The notes under the pieces are model-generated. The model was not told the origin of the DNA. It saw nothing but the letters and a program-made list of their open reading frames with translations, and did not search any database. Shown one piece after another: positions 6,015 through 12,888 of a stretch of DNA of 44,146 bases. Origin of the DNA: a virus. Location: IMG/VR virus record IMGVR_UViG_3300023223_000553, positions 1 to 44,146 of that record; one strand, 5' to 3'. A program made the translations under genes and the position numbers. Position 1 is the first letter of the stretch; each line of letters begins with the position of its first letter.

Positions 6015-6036
6015 GCCCCACTCCTAAGAATGAGGC
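6015..6036 (-). terminator. Rho-independent terminator after the nuclease gene
   Basis: A nine-pair stem with a four-base loop: GCCTCATTC-TTAG-GAGTGGGGC read leftward, with two G-T wobbles, followed by TTTACTTTAG. It lies eight bases past the stop of the gene ending at 6044. The T-run is interrupted, so read-through is likely. Confidence 0.7.
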
Positions 6037-6043
6037 GTATTTG

Positions 6044-6361
6044 TTACCTTGTGTATATCACCCCCGACGACGTTAACTCAGCTATAATAGCATCGGCATC
6101 TTTGATACTCTCACATAATCTCCAAGCGCCTTTAGTCTCGGCTTTGAACTTCAACTCTCCAGATGTAAGCTTCCTTTGACTCGGCGGTTTTTTGCCATCC
6201 TTGATTTCGATAAAGATTGATCGGCCATGAAGCGACACGATAATATCACAGCAATTCGGCAGATCAGCTATCTTTAAAACTGAGCAGCCAAAATCCAGAA
6301 AGTGCTTTGAAATCTCGGTGTGATTTGCGTCTGTCTTATTTGCTAAGTGTGATCGTGCCAT
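6044..6361 (-). CDS. VRR-NUC-like PD-(D/E)XK nuclease, 105 aa
   Basis: The core D39-(12)-E52-I-K54 (CDIIVSLHGRSIFIEIKDG) is the PD-(D/E)XK signature, followed by PPSQRKLTSGELKFKAE, which matches the VRR-NUC/resolvase pattern of a Lys/Gln-rich segment after the catalytic strand. Length is typical of small phage VRR-NUC proteins, thought to act on branched DNA. The start overlaps the upstream TAA (TAATG). It sits in the replication/modification part of the operon, consistent with processing replication intermediates. Confidence 0.8.
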   Translation of the reverse strand: MARSHLANKTDANHTEISKHFLDFGCSVLKIADLPNCCDIIVSLHGRSIFIEIKDGKKPPSQRKLTSGELKFKAETKGAWRLCESIKDADAIIAELTSSGVIYTR

Positions 6362-6507
6362 TAACTCAACCTCATACGTTTCAATGAATAATCAATATCC
6401 CCACACTTCTTACATTTTACCCTTGTTGAATCACCTTGTCCTGACATATGCTCGCTATTTGAGCTATCTAATTCTGTATTACATTTATTACAAATGAATC
6501 GTATCAT
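6361..6507 (-). CDS. Zinc-ribbon protein, 48 aa
   Basis: Two CxxC knuckles, CNKC (residues 6-9) and CKKC (32-35), form a classical zinc ribbon. ATG 6507 lies 20 bases inside the end of the upstream methyltransferase gene and the stop overlaps the nuclease start (TAATG), so it is translationally coupled on both sides. Probable adaptor or nucleic-acid-binding protein. Confidence 0.75.
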   Translation of the reverse strand: MIRFICNKCNTELDSSNSEHMSGQGDSTRVKCKKCGDIDYSLKRMRLS

Positions 6508-7102
6508 TTCTTCCCCCCCATTGGTCAGCCATTGCAAGAGCTATTCCAGCATATGTTTTACTTCTTTCCTTGGCTCTACCCTTTGACGGTGGTAGATTAT
6601 TCTGCCCTGAGTCAGTTTGATTGGCCCAGCGCATCTTATCACCAACTTTTCGCCCAGGTATAAATTCTGTCGGCTTAAGTAGAGGCAACTCATTCAACCA
6701 TAAACAAGTTTTCTTACTGGCATCATGTCCGAAATCATAAGGCTGTATAATCTGATCTGGCTTCCTCCAACGTGAAGACATACAGCAAACCGGGTTCTCG
6801 ATTGCATATGGCACTTTTAAATTCGCAAACATCATAAAGAATTCTGCTGCCTCTTCTGTTTGTGCCGCTCGTTCTGGCCTTCTTTTATTCCAATGTAAAC
6901 CAGATACAGATAGATAAGTACAAGGAGGATGAGCAATAATTAAATCCCAATCATTATATAAAACCTCTTTAACATCACAATTGAAGTGATATAGGCTATT
7001 ATCATCAGCGGGTAGAATATCACAACTCCAGGCATCATGACCACGGGCCATAAACGCATCCCGTACAGTCCCGCTTGATTCGCATGCTATTAAGATTTTC
7101 AT
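6488..7102 (-). CDS. Dcm-like DNA cytosine methyltransferase (phage type), 204 aa
   Basis: The N-terminus MKILIACESSGTVRDAF is the AdoMet-binding motif I typical of C5-methyltransferases. PPC (residues 59-61, HPPCTYLS) carries the catalytic Cys, and IENPV (101-105) matches the ENV-type motif. The family occurs in many phages as DNA cytosine methyltransferase and lacks a large target-recognition domain. It follows a 41-codon gene by GGATGA overlap, with a GGGGGGAGGG ribosome site that belongs to a 30-bp repeat. Likely role: protecting phage DNA from restriction. Confidence 0.8.
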   Translation of the reverse strand: MKILIACESSGTVRDAFMARGHDAWSCDILPADDNSLYHFNCDVKEVLYNDWDLIIAHPPCTYLSVSGLHWNKRRPERAAQTEEAAEFFMMFANLKVPYAIENPVCCMSSRWRKPDQIIQPYDFGHDASKKTCLWLNELPLLKPTEFIPGRKVGDKMRWANQTDSGQNNLPPSKGRAKERSKTYAGIALAMADQWGGRNDTIHL

Positions 7103-7224
7103 CCCTCCCCCCGTTGCTCTTCGCCTGCCCGCTCACCCTTGCACATTGTCACCCAATCATGCGGGTTTAACCATGGGTAATTTTGCTGTGTCTTTGTTCT
7201 GAATCCGCAAGTTTCGCAAGTCAC
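7099..7224 (-). CDS. Small CxxC protein, 41 aa, GTG start
   Basis: GTG 7224 overlaps the TGA of the upstream gene (GTGA) and follows GGGGGTG. The product has CETC at residues 3-6, one more Cys (28) and the tail AGEEQRGEG, which is encoded by a 30-bp sequence repeated at 7609-7638. Its stop overlaps the methyltransferase start. Probably a half zinc finger; function unknown. Confidence 0.6.
   Translation of the reverse strand: MTCETCGFRTKTQQNYPWLNPHDWVTMCKGERAGEEQRGEG
7100..7129. repeat. 30-bp direct repeat, copy 1
   Basis: Identical to 7609-7638. Each copy ends at a leftward ATG and contains its GGGGGGAGGG ribosome site, so two genes share the same translation leader. Each copy also encodes the C-terminal tail AGEEQRGEG of the preceding short frame. 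Confidence 0.9.
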
Positions 7225-7358
7225 TTAACACCCCCAACCGGCAACCCGGCCTTTTTAAAACAAGCGCCGTGGTAGACTTTATGCCCGTCGGGATCATTCA
7301 CAGTCTCTATCAACTTCTTGCAACCTGGGCAAATACTCTTGTATAGTTCCTCACTCAT
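7221..7358 (-). CDS. Small zinc-finger-like protein, 45 aa
   Basis: ATG 7358 lies inside the end of the upstream gene and follows GGGAGAAG. CPGC (residues 10-13) with a later H-x(2)-Y-H-GAC (H26, H30, C33) could form a zinc site. The tail is GLPVGGVK. Linked to its neighbours by overlaps on both sides. Function unknown. Confidence 0.65.
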   Translation of the reverse strand: MSEELYKSICPGCKKLIETVNDPDGHKVYHGACFKKAGLPVGGVK

Positions 7359-7611
7359 CTACTTCTCCCGATGTTATTTTTTGTTCTATCTCTTTGATTT
7401 TAGCTCTTACGTCACCATGAAAATCGTCATAACCTCGCCAGAATCGATCTTCACCTGAGAAGTTTATCTTCTTGCTCTTTACCCATTGCTTTAGCTCCTT
7501 CCAATTGTTTTTGAGTTTTTTATGCTCATCAATCAGACACTTTGTACAAGAATAACCATCATGGGTACAAATCCCCCCAATAGCTGGGTATTTACAATAA
7601 ATACAATTCAT
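7351..7611 (-). CDS. Zinc-binding protein, 86 aa
   Basis: CIYC (residues 3-6), C15 and CTKC (22-25) with H17 suggest one or two zinc sites in the first 30 residues, followed by a basic helical region (HKKLKNNWKELKQWVKSKKINF) and an acidic tail. ATG 7611 is preceded by the GGGGGGAGGG ribosome site of the 30-bp repeat. Probably nucleic-acid- or protein-binding; no specific family. Confidence 0.65.
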   Translation of the reverse strand: MNCIYCKYPAIGGICTHDGYSCTKCLIDEHKKLKNNWKELKQWVKSKKINFSGEDRFWRGYDDFHGDVRAKIKEIEQKITSGEVDE

Positions 7612-7655
7612 CCCTCCCCCCGTTGCTCTTCGCCTGCCGCGTTAGCTTTGCTCAT
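7608..7655 (-). pseudogene. 15-codon mini-frame with duplicated AGEEQRGEG tail
   Basis: ATG 7655 overlaps the stop of the diphosphohydrolase-like gene (ATGA) and the frame reads MSKANAAGEEQRGEG, stopping inside the ATG of the next gene. Its last nine residues equal the tail of the 41-residue protein at 7099-7224. It is best explained as the remnant of a duplicated or internally deleted gene that still couples translation to the next gene. Confidence 0.5.
7609..7638. repeat. 30-bp direct repeat, copy 2
   Basis: Second copy of the 30-bp element at 7100-7129, placed at the ribosome site of the 86-residue zinc protein. Confidence 0.9.
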
Positions 7656-7957
7656 TTTTTATACTCCTCTGGATGCATCTCGTAATAAAGCTCAAACATT
7701 AAATTGGTTATCGCATGAGTTAAATGTATCTTTGGGTCGTCACTTTCATCGTCTGGAATGCCCGCTTGATAATTTAGGATATGTTTCAGCGCGTGATTGA
7801 TTGGCCCATTCTCGCCACTCAATCGGCTTTGCTGCCAATTACAATCGCCATATTTAGCCGCGCCATGTGCAAAAACCTTTGACACTTCAATTAAAACATC
7901 ACCTGGGATTAAATCTAATCTTACACCACATGAAAACCTCTTTTCTTCTTTGCTCAT
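7652..7957 (-). CDS. dATP/dGTP diphosphohydrolase-like protein (DUF5664/MazZ-like), 101 aa
   Basis: I chose ATG 7957 (MSKEEKRFSCGVRLDLIPGD), two bases past the methyltransferase stop and after GGAG; the longer frame to 8062 lies inside the methyltransferase gene. The sequence RLDLIPGDVLIEVSKVFAHGAAKYGDCNW with later GPINHALKHILNY and HLTHAITNLMFE matches the all-alpha pyrophosphohydrolase-like family annotated as dATP/dGTP diphosphohydrolase N-terminal/DUF5664. In aminoadenine phages a member (MazZ) clears dATP/dGTP, but no PurZ is present here, so a general nucleotide-pool role is more likely. Confidence 0.75.
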   Translation of the reverse strand: MSKEEKRFSCGVRLDLIPGDVLIEVSKVFAHGAAKYGDCNWQQSRLSGENGPINHALKHILNYQAGIPDDESDDPKIHLTHAITNLMFELYYEMHPEEYKK

Positions 7958-7958
7958 T

Positions 7959-8600
7959 TTAAAATAACTCCAATTGTCTTGTTTCTTTTCGGATCCGATC
8001 GATCGACTTTTCAAAATAATCCTCATCAAGTTCACAGCCGACAAACTCGCCCATTTTCGCATAGTGCGCGGCTATTGCATTGGATCCGCTGCCTAAATGA
8101 GTATCGAGGATCTTTTGACCTTCTTCGGCGTAATTGGCATAAATCCAATTATAAAGCTGGATGCTTTTCTGTGTCGGATGAATCTTTCCCTTATTATCTA
8201 TATTTGCTTGATAATAAGGATAATCAAAGCACTTGGCTGTTTTCTGAAAAGAAGTCCAAGCAAGTTCACCATCGGCAAAAGTAACAACTGGTTGATGTTT
8301 ATACCAGAAAATAAACTCTCTACAACTAGGTAGTAAATCAGATAAATGATTGTAGCCCCAAATGATTTGATTTCTTGATACCCTAAAGATCTCTTTAAAA
8401 TATTCCTTATTTGGTTTTGCATCATTTATTAAACTTAAATCTCTCCCCATATTAAAACGATCTTGCGCATTTCCTTTTGTCTCAATCCCATAAGGCGGAT
8501 CAACAACAGCCAAATCAAAATAGTTATCTTCATAACCAGCCATAACTTCCATGCAGTCGGCATTGTGAATTGTCATATTATCTTGTTTGTAAGTGCTCAT
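7959..8600 (-). CDS. DNA adenine-N6 methyltransferase, 213 aa
   Basis: DPPY (residues 34-37, motif IV) precedes DTHLGSGSNAIAA (166-178, the AdoMet-binding FxGxG motif), the order of beta-class amino-methyltransferases. HPTQKSIQLYNWI (141-153) is typical of this family. ATG 8600 overlaps the upstream stop (ATGA). No partner restriction gene is present. Likely protects phage DNA or tags it for replication. Target sequence cannot be read from the protein. Confidence 0.92.
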   Translation of the reverse strand: MSTYKQDNMTIHNADCMEVMAGYEDNYFDLAVVDPPYGIETKGNAQDRFNMGRDLSLINDAKPNKEYFKEIFRVSRNQIIWGYNHLSDLLPSCREFIFWYKHQPVVTFADGELAWTSFQKTAKCFDYPYYQANIDNKGKIHPTQKSIQLYNWIYANYAEEGQKILDTHLGSGSNAIAAHYAKMGEFVGCELDEDYFEKSIDRIRKETRQLELF

Positions 8601-8818
8601 CCTCTAACCGCCTTAAGTGCTGAATTACCCATATCAATAGACTCCTGCAATACTGCTCTTTGATCTTCATACTTAAAGGCAGTTAAACCAACAACCGATA
8701 TTATACATTCCAATGCCTCACGAATTGACGCATTATCTTGCTTGAGCTGCTTCAACTCATCAGTATCAACGCAATCAACACTACCATTTAAACCTTTTGT
8801 ATTTTCTGTAATTTTCAC
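8597..8818 (-). CDS. Hypothetical helical protein, 73 aa, GTG start
   Basis: GTG 8818 overlaps the TGA of the upstream gene (GTGA). The protein is helical with a short coiled-coil segment (DELKQLKQDNASIREALECIISVVG) and ends GNSALKAVRG. Often seen as short phage accessory proteins; no function known. Confidence 0.6.
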   Translation of the reverse strand: MKITENTKGLNGSVDCVDTDELKQLKQDNASIREALECIISVVGLTAFKYEDQRAVLQESIDMGNSALKAVRG

Positions 8819-8982
8819 TTCACCACCGGCTTTAAATTTAATTGCTTCTCGACTATGACTGTGAACATACCTTTATCTAAATTAATCTTCTGGTATAACT
8901 CAGCCACAGACTTCTGATCCGTCACAATCTCAACAAATGGCTGATTTTGTTTCGTTGTTGTTAGAACTATATATAAATTCAT
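8815..8982 (-). CDS. Hypothetical protein, 55 aa
   Basis: ATG 8982 overlaps the TGA of the primase-helicase gene and its stop overlaps the next GTG, so it is coupled to both. The sequence alternates strand-like segments (MNLYIVLTTTKQNQPFVEIV; GMFTVIVEKQLNLKPVVK), suggesting a small beta-alpha-beta fold. Unknown function; its placement directly after the helicase suggests a replication accessory. Confidence 0.65.
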   Translation of the reverse strand: MNLYIVLTTTKQNQPFVEIVTDQKSVAELYQKINLDKGMFTVIVEKQLNLKPVVK

Positions 8983-10760
8983 GGCGTAAACCCGTTAATA
9001 TTTGAACCACCTAAATCGACAACCTCGGAAGGGTCATCTAAAGAACTTCCTGCGCCGGTATAAGTACCAGATTCATAATCATAATTCAGATAACAAATTC
9101 CTTCTTTGCCGTCTGTTTTTTGCTTTATCTTCTGTATATCAATTTCTACCGGCTTTCGATAATCTTGCTTATCCCTCCAGACTGAAAATAAATTATCTGC
9201 TTTTGCAAACCAAGCATAGCCGCCGACGATATCATAGGCTGTAATCCTTGGGTAAGATCCATCATTAAGCATTTTTGGGTTTTTAGGGTGTGCGACTATC
9301 CAGAAAGTTAAATCATATACTCTTGCAAACCTTTTGATTTTTCTTAATACTTTGCTTATATATAAATCTTCTCTAGCTCCCGTTTCATTTAAGATTTCAT
9401 TCCAAGGATCCAATACAACTCCTTTTATCCCGTGGCGAAAAACAAGAGCCTTTACTCGCTGTAAAATATAATCAATGCTGATGTCTTCTTCTTCACTATC
9501 TACAAGTAATTGTATATGGTCTGAAAGGTCATCAGTCGCTATATCAACTTCAATATCAGTCATTCTATCAAAGCTTTTTCTACAATATTTTGAGGCTAAT
9601 TTCCTAAAATATACCGCTGATGGATTATTCTCTGGTGAAAATATAACCCATTTCAGGCCGTATTCTTTTACAGTGTTTATTATTAATTCATCAACCCATT
9701 CAGATTTCCCTGAACCTGGGGAGCCTGTTACAATATTTAATTGACCTGTTTTAATCTTCAGGTGCCTATCCATATCATCACAGCCAGTTTTATAATAATG
9801 GTCTGTAACACCATCTCGCATATTCTTAATTTCTCTTTTAAAATCCCTGAATGTCTTAACCCCAGTTATCGGGCAATGCCTTGCGCTCATCAAAACATCC
9901 TCAACAGCTTCAGGGCCTTCTTTAACTAGAACGTCGTTAATATCTTTGCAGCCTTCTGGATATTGGATGAATAAGCATTTGTCTATGCCGATCCTTCTTT
10001 TCAACTCAGACTCTAAGAAGCGCCCGTTCTCATCATTATCAGTAACAAGTACTATTTCTTGGATCTGTTCAAATAACTTCATCGCCTCTTCTGTGAAATA
10101 AGAGAATTTATTATCCAGGTTGTTAGCTGTTGGATTTGGAGCGCCATCTGGAACTGATATTGAATCCTTATATCCGCATTCAATTAATGTGAGCGTGTCA
10201 ATCTCGCCCTCTGTGATATAGATTCTTTTTGGCTTTCGCTCTAATACTTCAAAGTTATAAAAACATTTTTCGCCATTCTTATCCTGCGCCATGTCTTTTG
10301 TCGATGTTCTGTATTTGGTATTAACCCGCATATTTTTCTTAATAAATGGAAAGGCTACTGTTTCAACTTCCTTCTGATATTGAGGCATCCATTTATAACA
10401 AGATCTAACACCTGTTACAAATAAGGTTTCTTTTGATATTCCTCGGTTATTGAAATAATCTAATGCTGGCCCTGTGAGGTCATTTAATTGGTCTGGCTTA
10501 TATTCACCTTGCTTTATTGCTTTAGCTGTCGTATTTGGCACGTAAACACGTTTATTCGCTTCATTACCACTCATTAATGAACCCTTCCATTCACAATGGG
10601 CGCATTTATACCAGCCTTCATTTAAATTAACTCTCAAGCAAGGTAGTGTGCTTTTCTTTCTAGTGTGGGAGCATATAGGGCATACAGTATCAACAACCCC
10701 AGAAAGATTCCCTCTTAGGTCAATCCCTAATTGTTCCGCTAATTTTACATTATCATTCAT
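8979..10760 (-). CDS. Primase-helicase (T7 gp4/Twinkle-like), 593 aa
   Basis: An N-terminal zinc-binding module with CPIC (27-30) and CAHC (53-56) is followed by a TOPRIM domain with TEGEID (183-188) and DND (241-243). A C-terminal RecA-like helicase has Walker A GSPGSGKS (346-353) and Walker B GVVLDPW. This is the full T7 gp4 architecture: RNA primer synthesis plus 5'-3' unwinding at the fork. It directly follows the initiator-like gene. No phage DNA polymerase was recognised, so it presumably works with the host polymerase. Confidence 0.95.
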   Translation of the reverse strand: MNDNVKLAEQLGIDLRGNLSGVVDTVCPICSHTRKKSTLPCLRVNLNEGWYKCAHCEWKGSLMSGNEANKRVYVPNTTAKAIKQGEYKPDQLNDLTGPALDYFNNRGISKETLFVTGVRSCYKWMPQYQKEVETVAFPFIKKNMRVNTKYRTSTKDMAQDKNGEKCFYNFEVLERKPKRIYITEGEIDTLTLIECGYKDSISVPDGAPNPTANNLDNKFSYFTEEAMKLFEQIQEIVLVTDNDENGRFLESELKRRIGIDKCLFIQYPEGCKDINDVLVKEGPEAVEDVLMSARHCPITGVKTFRDFKREIKNMRDGVTDHYYKTGCDDMDRHLKIKTGQLNIVTGSPGSGKSEWVDELIINTVKEYGLKWVIFSPENNPSAVYFRKLASKYCRKSFDRMTDIEVDIATDDLSDHIQLLVDSEEEDISIDYILQRVKALVFRHGIKGVVLDPWNEILNETGAREDLYISKVLRKIKRFARVYDLTFWIVAHPKNPKMLNDGSYPRITAYDIVGGYAWFAKADNLFSVWRDKQDYRKPVEIDIQKIKQKTDGKEGICYLNYDYESGTYTGAGSSLDDPSEVVDLGGSNINGFTP

Positions 10761-10762
10761 GG

Positions 10763-11503
10763 TTACACCCTATATTGTTTAGTTTGTTGTGGCCTTCCCG
10801 ATTGTTCAGGTTTAGCTATTTCGATATCCCATCCTTGATTGTTGATCCATGTTGATAAATTTTTCCAAGGTGGACAAAATTGATTTGCGTTACTCAGAGC
10901 CTTCCTAGCTTTCTCCTGGTGGATGATTGAAGGAATTAGTAAAGGTATGATCGCCTCAAGATTTTTATACTTCTTCTTAAAGTTCTCAAACTCTGAATCA
11001 AGCCCATTTTTAGTTCCTTTGTATAATTTTCTAAACTTATCAAACTCATTTTTAAGTATATTTTTATTATCTTCTCTTTGTCTTATCTTCTCTTTGTCTT
11101 CTCTTAATTGGGTTGAGTTAGGTTCTGGATTAGGTTCCACTGGCTTTTCGATAGGTTCCAAGTTAGGTTTATTAGGTTTTTTTGGGCGTCCACCTTTAGA
11201 TCCATTAGTCGCTGATGTAGAAGACCTTCCATCTTTTTGTTTAGCCTGTCTATCTAGAAACCTAATAATAACCAAATCGTCAGAATCAATAACCAAAATC
11301 CCCTCTTCTTTTAAAGTTAGGATATTTTTTAGGTTATTTGGGAATCTACGTTCAAGAACTTTTCTTGAAAGCTTACACTCACGGCTCCAATACAGTGAGC
11401 AGATGTTAATAAATACGCCTTGAGTTTCAAAATCCTCAAGAGTTATATCACCGTCATTCCACTCAGAGCAGAAGAATTTAAAATAAGGTAATTTGATTGC
11501 CAC
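10763..11503 (-). CDS. Replication initiator / helicase-loader-like protein, 246 aa
   Basis: The N-terminal 90 residues (YFKFFCSEWNDGDITLEDF...GVFINICSLYWSREC) match the winged-helix domain found at the start of phage replication proteins of the DnaD/Lin1244 kind. A long low-complexity Pro/Asn/Glu linker (about 105-135) follows, then a C-terminal region ending FCPPWKNLSTWINNQGWD, typical of DnaD-like C-termini. The gene ends two bases before the primase-helicase, as for O/P-type initiator-helicase pairs. It probably binds the origin and recruits the helicase. No iterons were found in the gene. Confidence 0.75.
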   Translation of the reverse strand: MAIKLPYFKFFCSEWNDGDITLEDFETQGVFINICSLYWSRECKLSRKVLERRFPNNLKNILTLKEEGILVIDSDDLVIIRFLDRQAKQKDGRSSTSATNGSKGGRPKKPNKPNLEPIEKPVEPNPEPNSTQLREDKEKIRQREDNKNILKNEFDKFRKLYKGTKNGLDSEFENFKKKYKNLEAIIPLLIPSIIHQEKARKALSNANQFCPPWKNLSTWINNQGWDIEIAKPEQSGRPQQTKQYRV

Positions 11504-11504
11504 C

Positions 11505-11900
11505 TCAAAGCCCCCACTTTTCTATAAAAGCCTTATCTTTTATAGCTTTATTTCTGGATCTAGTCTTTTTTGATTTTGAAATCCACGAACTTTTTATATC
11601 CTCCATAAAATCTTCCTTTCCTGGCATCTCGCCAAACGGGTAGTTATTTAGCATCTTATCAAGATGCTTGTATTTATGAATAAGATATAACTCCTGATAT
11701 AGAGCCTCAGACTCGCACCCATAAAACTCTACGGTGAAACTTTTCGCGAATTCAATTTTAGATTTTAACGTCGAGATAGCTATTGATTTTTTATTAGGTT
11801 GTCTTCGTGTCGCCCAGTGATTTTTTATTCTTGTATTCAAGTCACTTGTAACCCCTATATAGAAATATTCTGAAATTTCAAATCGATAAACTATAAACAT
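11505..11900 (-). CDS. GIY-YIG endonuclease, 131 aa
   Basis: MFIVYRFEISEYFYIGVTSDLNTRIKNHW matches the GIY-YIG core with VYR for GIY, FYIG for YYIG and a conserved Arg and His. The catalytic Glu is in ESEALYQELYLIHKYK. The C-terminus is basic (KSKKTRSRNKAIKDKAF) and may bind DNA. Single-domain GIY-YIG proteins in phages are usually free-standing homing endonucleases. It sits between an RHH gene and the replication initiator. Confidence 0.85.
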   Translation of the reverse strand: MFIVYRFEISEYFYIGVTSDLNTRIKNHWATRRQPNKKSIAISTLKSKIEFAKSFTVEFYGCESEALYQELYLIHKYKHLDKMLNNYPFGEMPGKEDFMEDIKSSWISKSKKTRSRNKAIKDKAFIEKWGL

Positions 11901-12050
11901 TTAAATTCTCCCTTTTGATTCTTTTATTAAGACTTGCACAGCCTCATCATAGCTAACATTCCTGCGCTTATACTTCTTATTAAGCTTCTTAATTACAGCC
12001 TTAACTTCTTCTCTAGTAGCTTCTTGCACTGACAAATTAACATAACTCAT
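11901..12050 (-). CDS. Ribbon-helix-helix-like DNA-binding protein, 49 aa
   Basis: ATG 12050 follows AAGGA by six bases, and the stop touches the GIY-YIG start. The layout is strand (YVNLSV), helix A (QEATREEVKAVIKKLNKKY), turn (KRRNVS) and helix B (YDEAVQVLIKES), the RHH plan. A candidate repressor for the operators at 13771-13930 or its own promoter at 12167-12194. Confidence 0.65.
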   Translation of the reverse strand: MSYVNLSVQEATREEVKAVIKKLNKKYKRRNVSYDEAVQVLIKESKGRI

Positions 12051-12190
12051 ATTCGATTCCTTAGTTTAAGTTGATTTAGATTAGTTGGCATTAACTAGAT
12101 TGCAAGTGAATTATAATGATATTATAAAAGAAAGACACAAAAAAGCCCCAAGTAATTAAACAAGGGGTTATACTCTATATAGGCGCTTTG
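12051..12190. other. AT-rich spacer with terminator and promoter
   Basis: No gene is seen in these 140 bases. The right part holds the promoter at 12167-12194 and the hairpin at 12132-12166. The left part is very AT-rich (GAATTATAATGATATTATAA) and forms the leader of the 49-residue RHH gene. Confidence 0.6.
12132..12166 (-). terminator. Weak rho-independent terminator
   Basis: Read leftward: CCCC, an AT loop, GGGG, then CTTTTTTG. The stem is only about four to six pairs, so termination is likely partial. It follows the gene ending at 12191. Confidence 0.45.
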
Positions 12191-12194
12191 TCAA
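12167..12194 (-). promoter_or_regulatory. Leftward sigma70-type promoter
   Basis: TTGACA (12194-12189) overlaps the stop codon of the upstream gene. After a 16-base spacer comes TATAAC (12172-12167). It would give a second transcript for the RHH, GIY-YIG and replication genes. Confidence 0.7.
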
Positions 12195-12391
12195 GAAAAT
12201 ATAACATCAAGCTTAGCGTCTTCTGTTCTTGCCTCACCTAATTGCTCAGTAAGATTTATAAATGCCTGCTTCTCAACTTCATGATCATCTTCTAAATCAC
12301 ATTGATCTTCATAAACTCCGACTGAATAATAATGTTGGTTATGTAAATCTTCTTCATAAACCCTTCTAAAGCTAACTGTTATTTCTTTCAT
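12191..12391 (-). CDS. Hypothetical acidic protein, 66 aa
   Basis: ATG 12391 follows AGGAAGATT. The product is acidic with an N-terminal strand (KEITVSFRRVYEEDL), aromatic residues (HNQHYYSVGVYEDQCDLEDDHEVE) and a helical tail. Its stop lies in the -35 box of the next promoter. No family recognised. Confidence 0.6.
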   Translation of the reverse strand: MKEITVSFRRVYEEDLHNQHYYSVGVYEDQCDLEDDHEVEKQAFINLTEQLGEARTEDAKLDVIFS

Positions 12392-12421
12392 AATCTTCCT
12401 TTTTATCCGTTATTTGCGGGG

Positions 12422-12598
12422 TTAGTTTTGAGTCATCCCAGTGATAACTTTAATTTTAGACATACCTATAAGGCCCCTACATGCACCTGTATCATAATCA
12501 CAATACTTAAAAAAGTTCTCTCCATTAAACCACATAACCCTCTCCTGTGACTCCTCAGTCTTATGTACAATGCATTTGTACCAACCGACTACCATCAT
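12422..12598 (-). CDS. Hypothetical protein, 58 aa
   Basis: Begins at ATG 12598 (or 12595) overlapping the upstream TGA. Sequence VVGWYKCIVHKTEESQERVMWF is strand-rich; three Cys are scattered (KCIV, YCDY, ACRG). Probably a small beta protein. Unknown function. Confidence 0.6.
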   Translation of the reverse strand: MMVVGWYKCIVHKTEESQERVMWFNGENFFKYCDYDTGACRGLIGMSKIKVITGMTQN

Positions 12599-12888
12599 CA
12601 CCTAATCCTCACTTCTTTCTGTTCTTGTTTATACCTATGCCCCATATATGCAGATTGAGTTTTAAGCACGTTTATAGGGACCGCCATGATAGCTTTTGCT
12701 GTGGCAGTATCATATGGCTTATCTTCACCATTTTTAGGCTTAGGAGCATACTTGCTTGGGTTTATCTTCATTGCAGTATGACAGGAAGTGCATGTCTTTT
12801 CGCGTCTTCTTGGGTGGATAGGGTTATAATCGAACTTAGATAAAGGCTTGCGTACCTCACATCTGCGGCATTTCTTTTCTGTTTTCAT
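12598..12888 (-). CDS. Zinc-finger protein, 96 aa
   Basis: CRRC (residues 7-10) with KPLSKFDYN and then CTSC (33-36) matches the common phage zinc module KxCxxCxxxKPLxxF...CxxC, often found in HNH-type or transcription-linked proteins. The HNH catalytic residues are not present. The C-terminal half is basic and contains AIMAVPINVLKTQ. ATG 12888 overlaps the previous stop (ATGA). Confidence 0.7.
   Translation of the reverse strand: MKTEKKCRRCEVRKPLSKFDYNPIHPRRREKTCTSCHTAMKINPSKYAPKPKNGEDKPYDTATAKAIMAVPINVLKTQSAYMGHRYKQEQKEVRIR

Noticed and set aside
7652-7957. Aminoadenine (Z-genome) phage because of a MazZ-like gene
   Set aside because: No PurZ or Z-type polymerase was found; the DUF5664 family is also common in ordinary phages.
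7652-8062. Longer start (8062) for the diphosphohydrolase-like gene
   Set aside because: It would overlap the methyltransferase by about 100 bases; ATG 7957 has a ribosome site and starts the conserved part.
10923-11423. 166-codon plus-strand frame opposite the replication initiator
   Set aside because: Antisense shadow; Ser/Leu/Phe-rich composition typical of a reverse frame of a charged protein.
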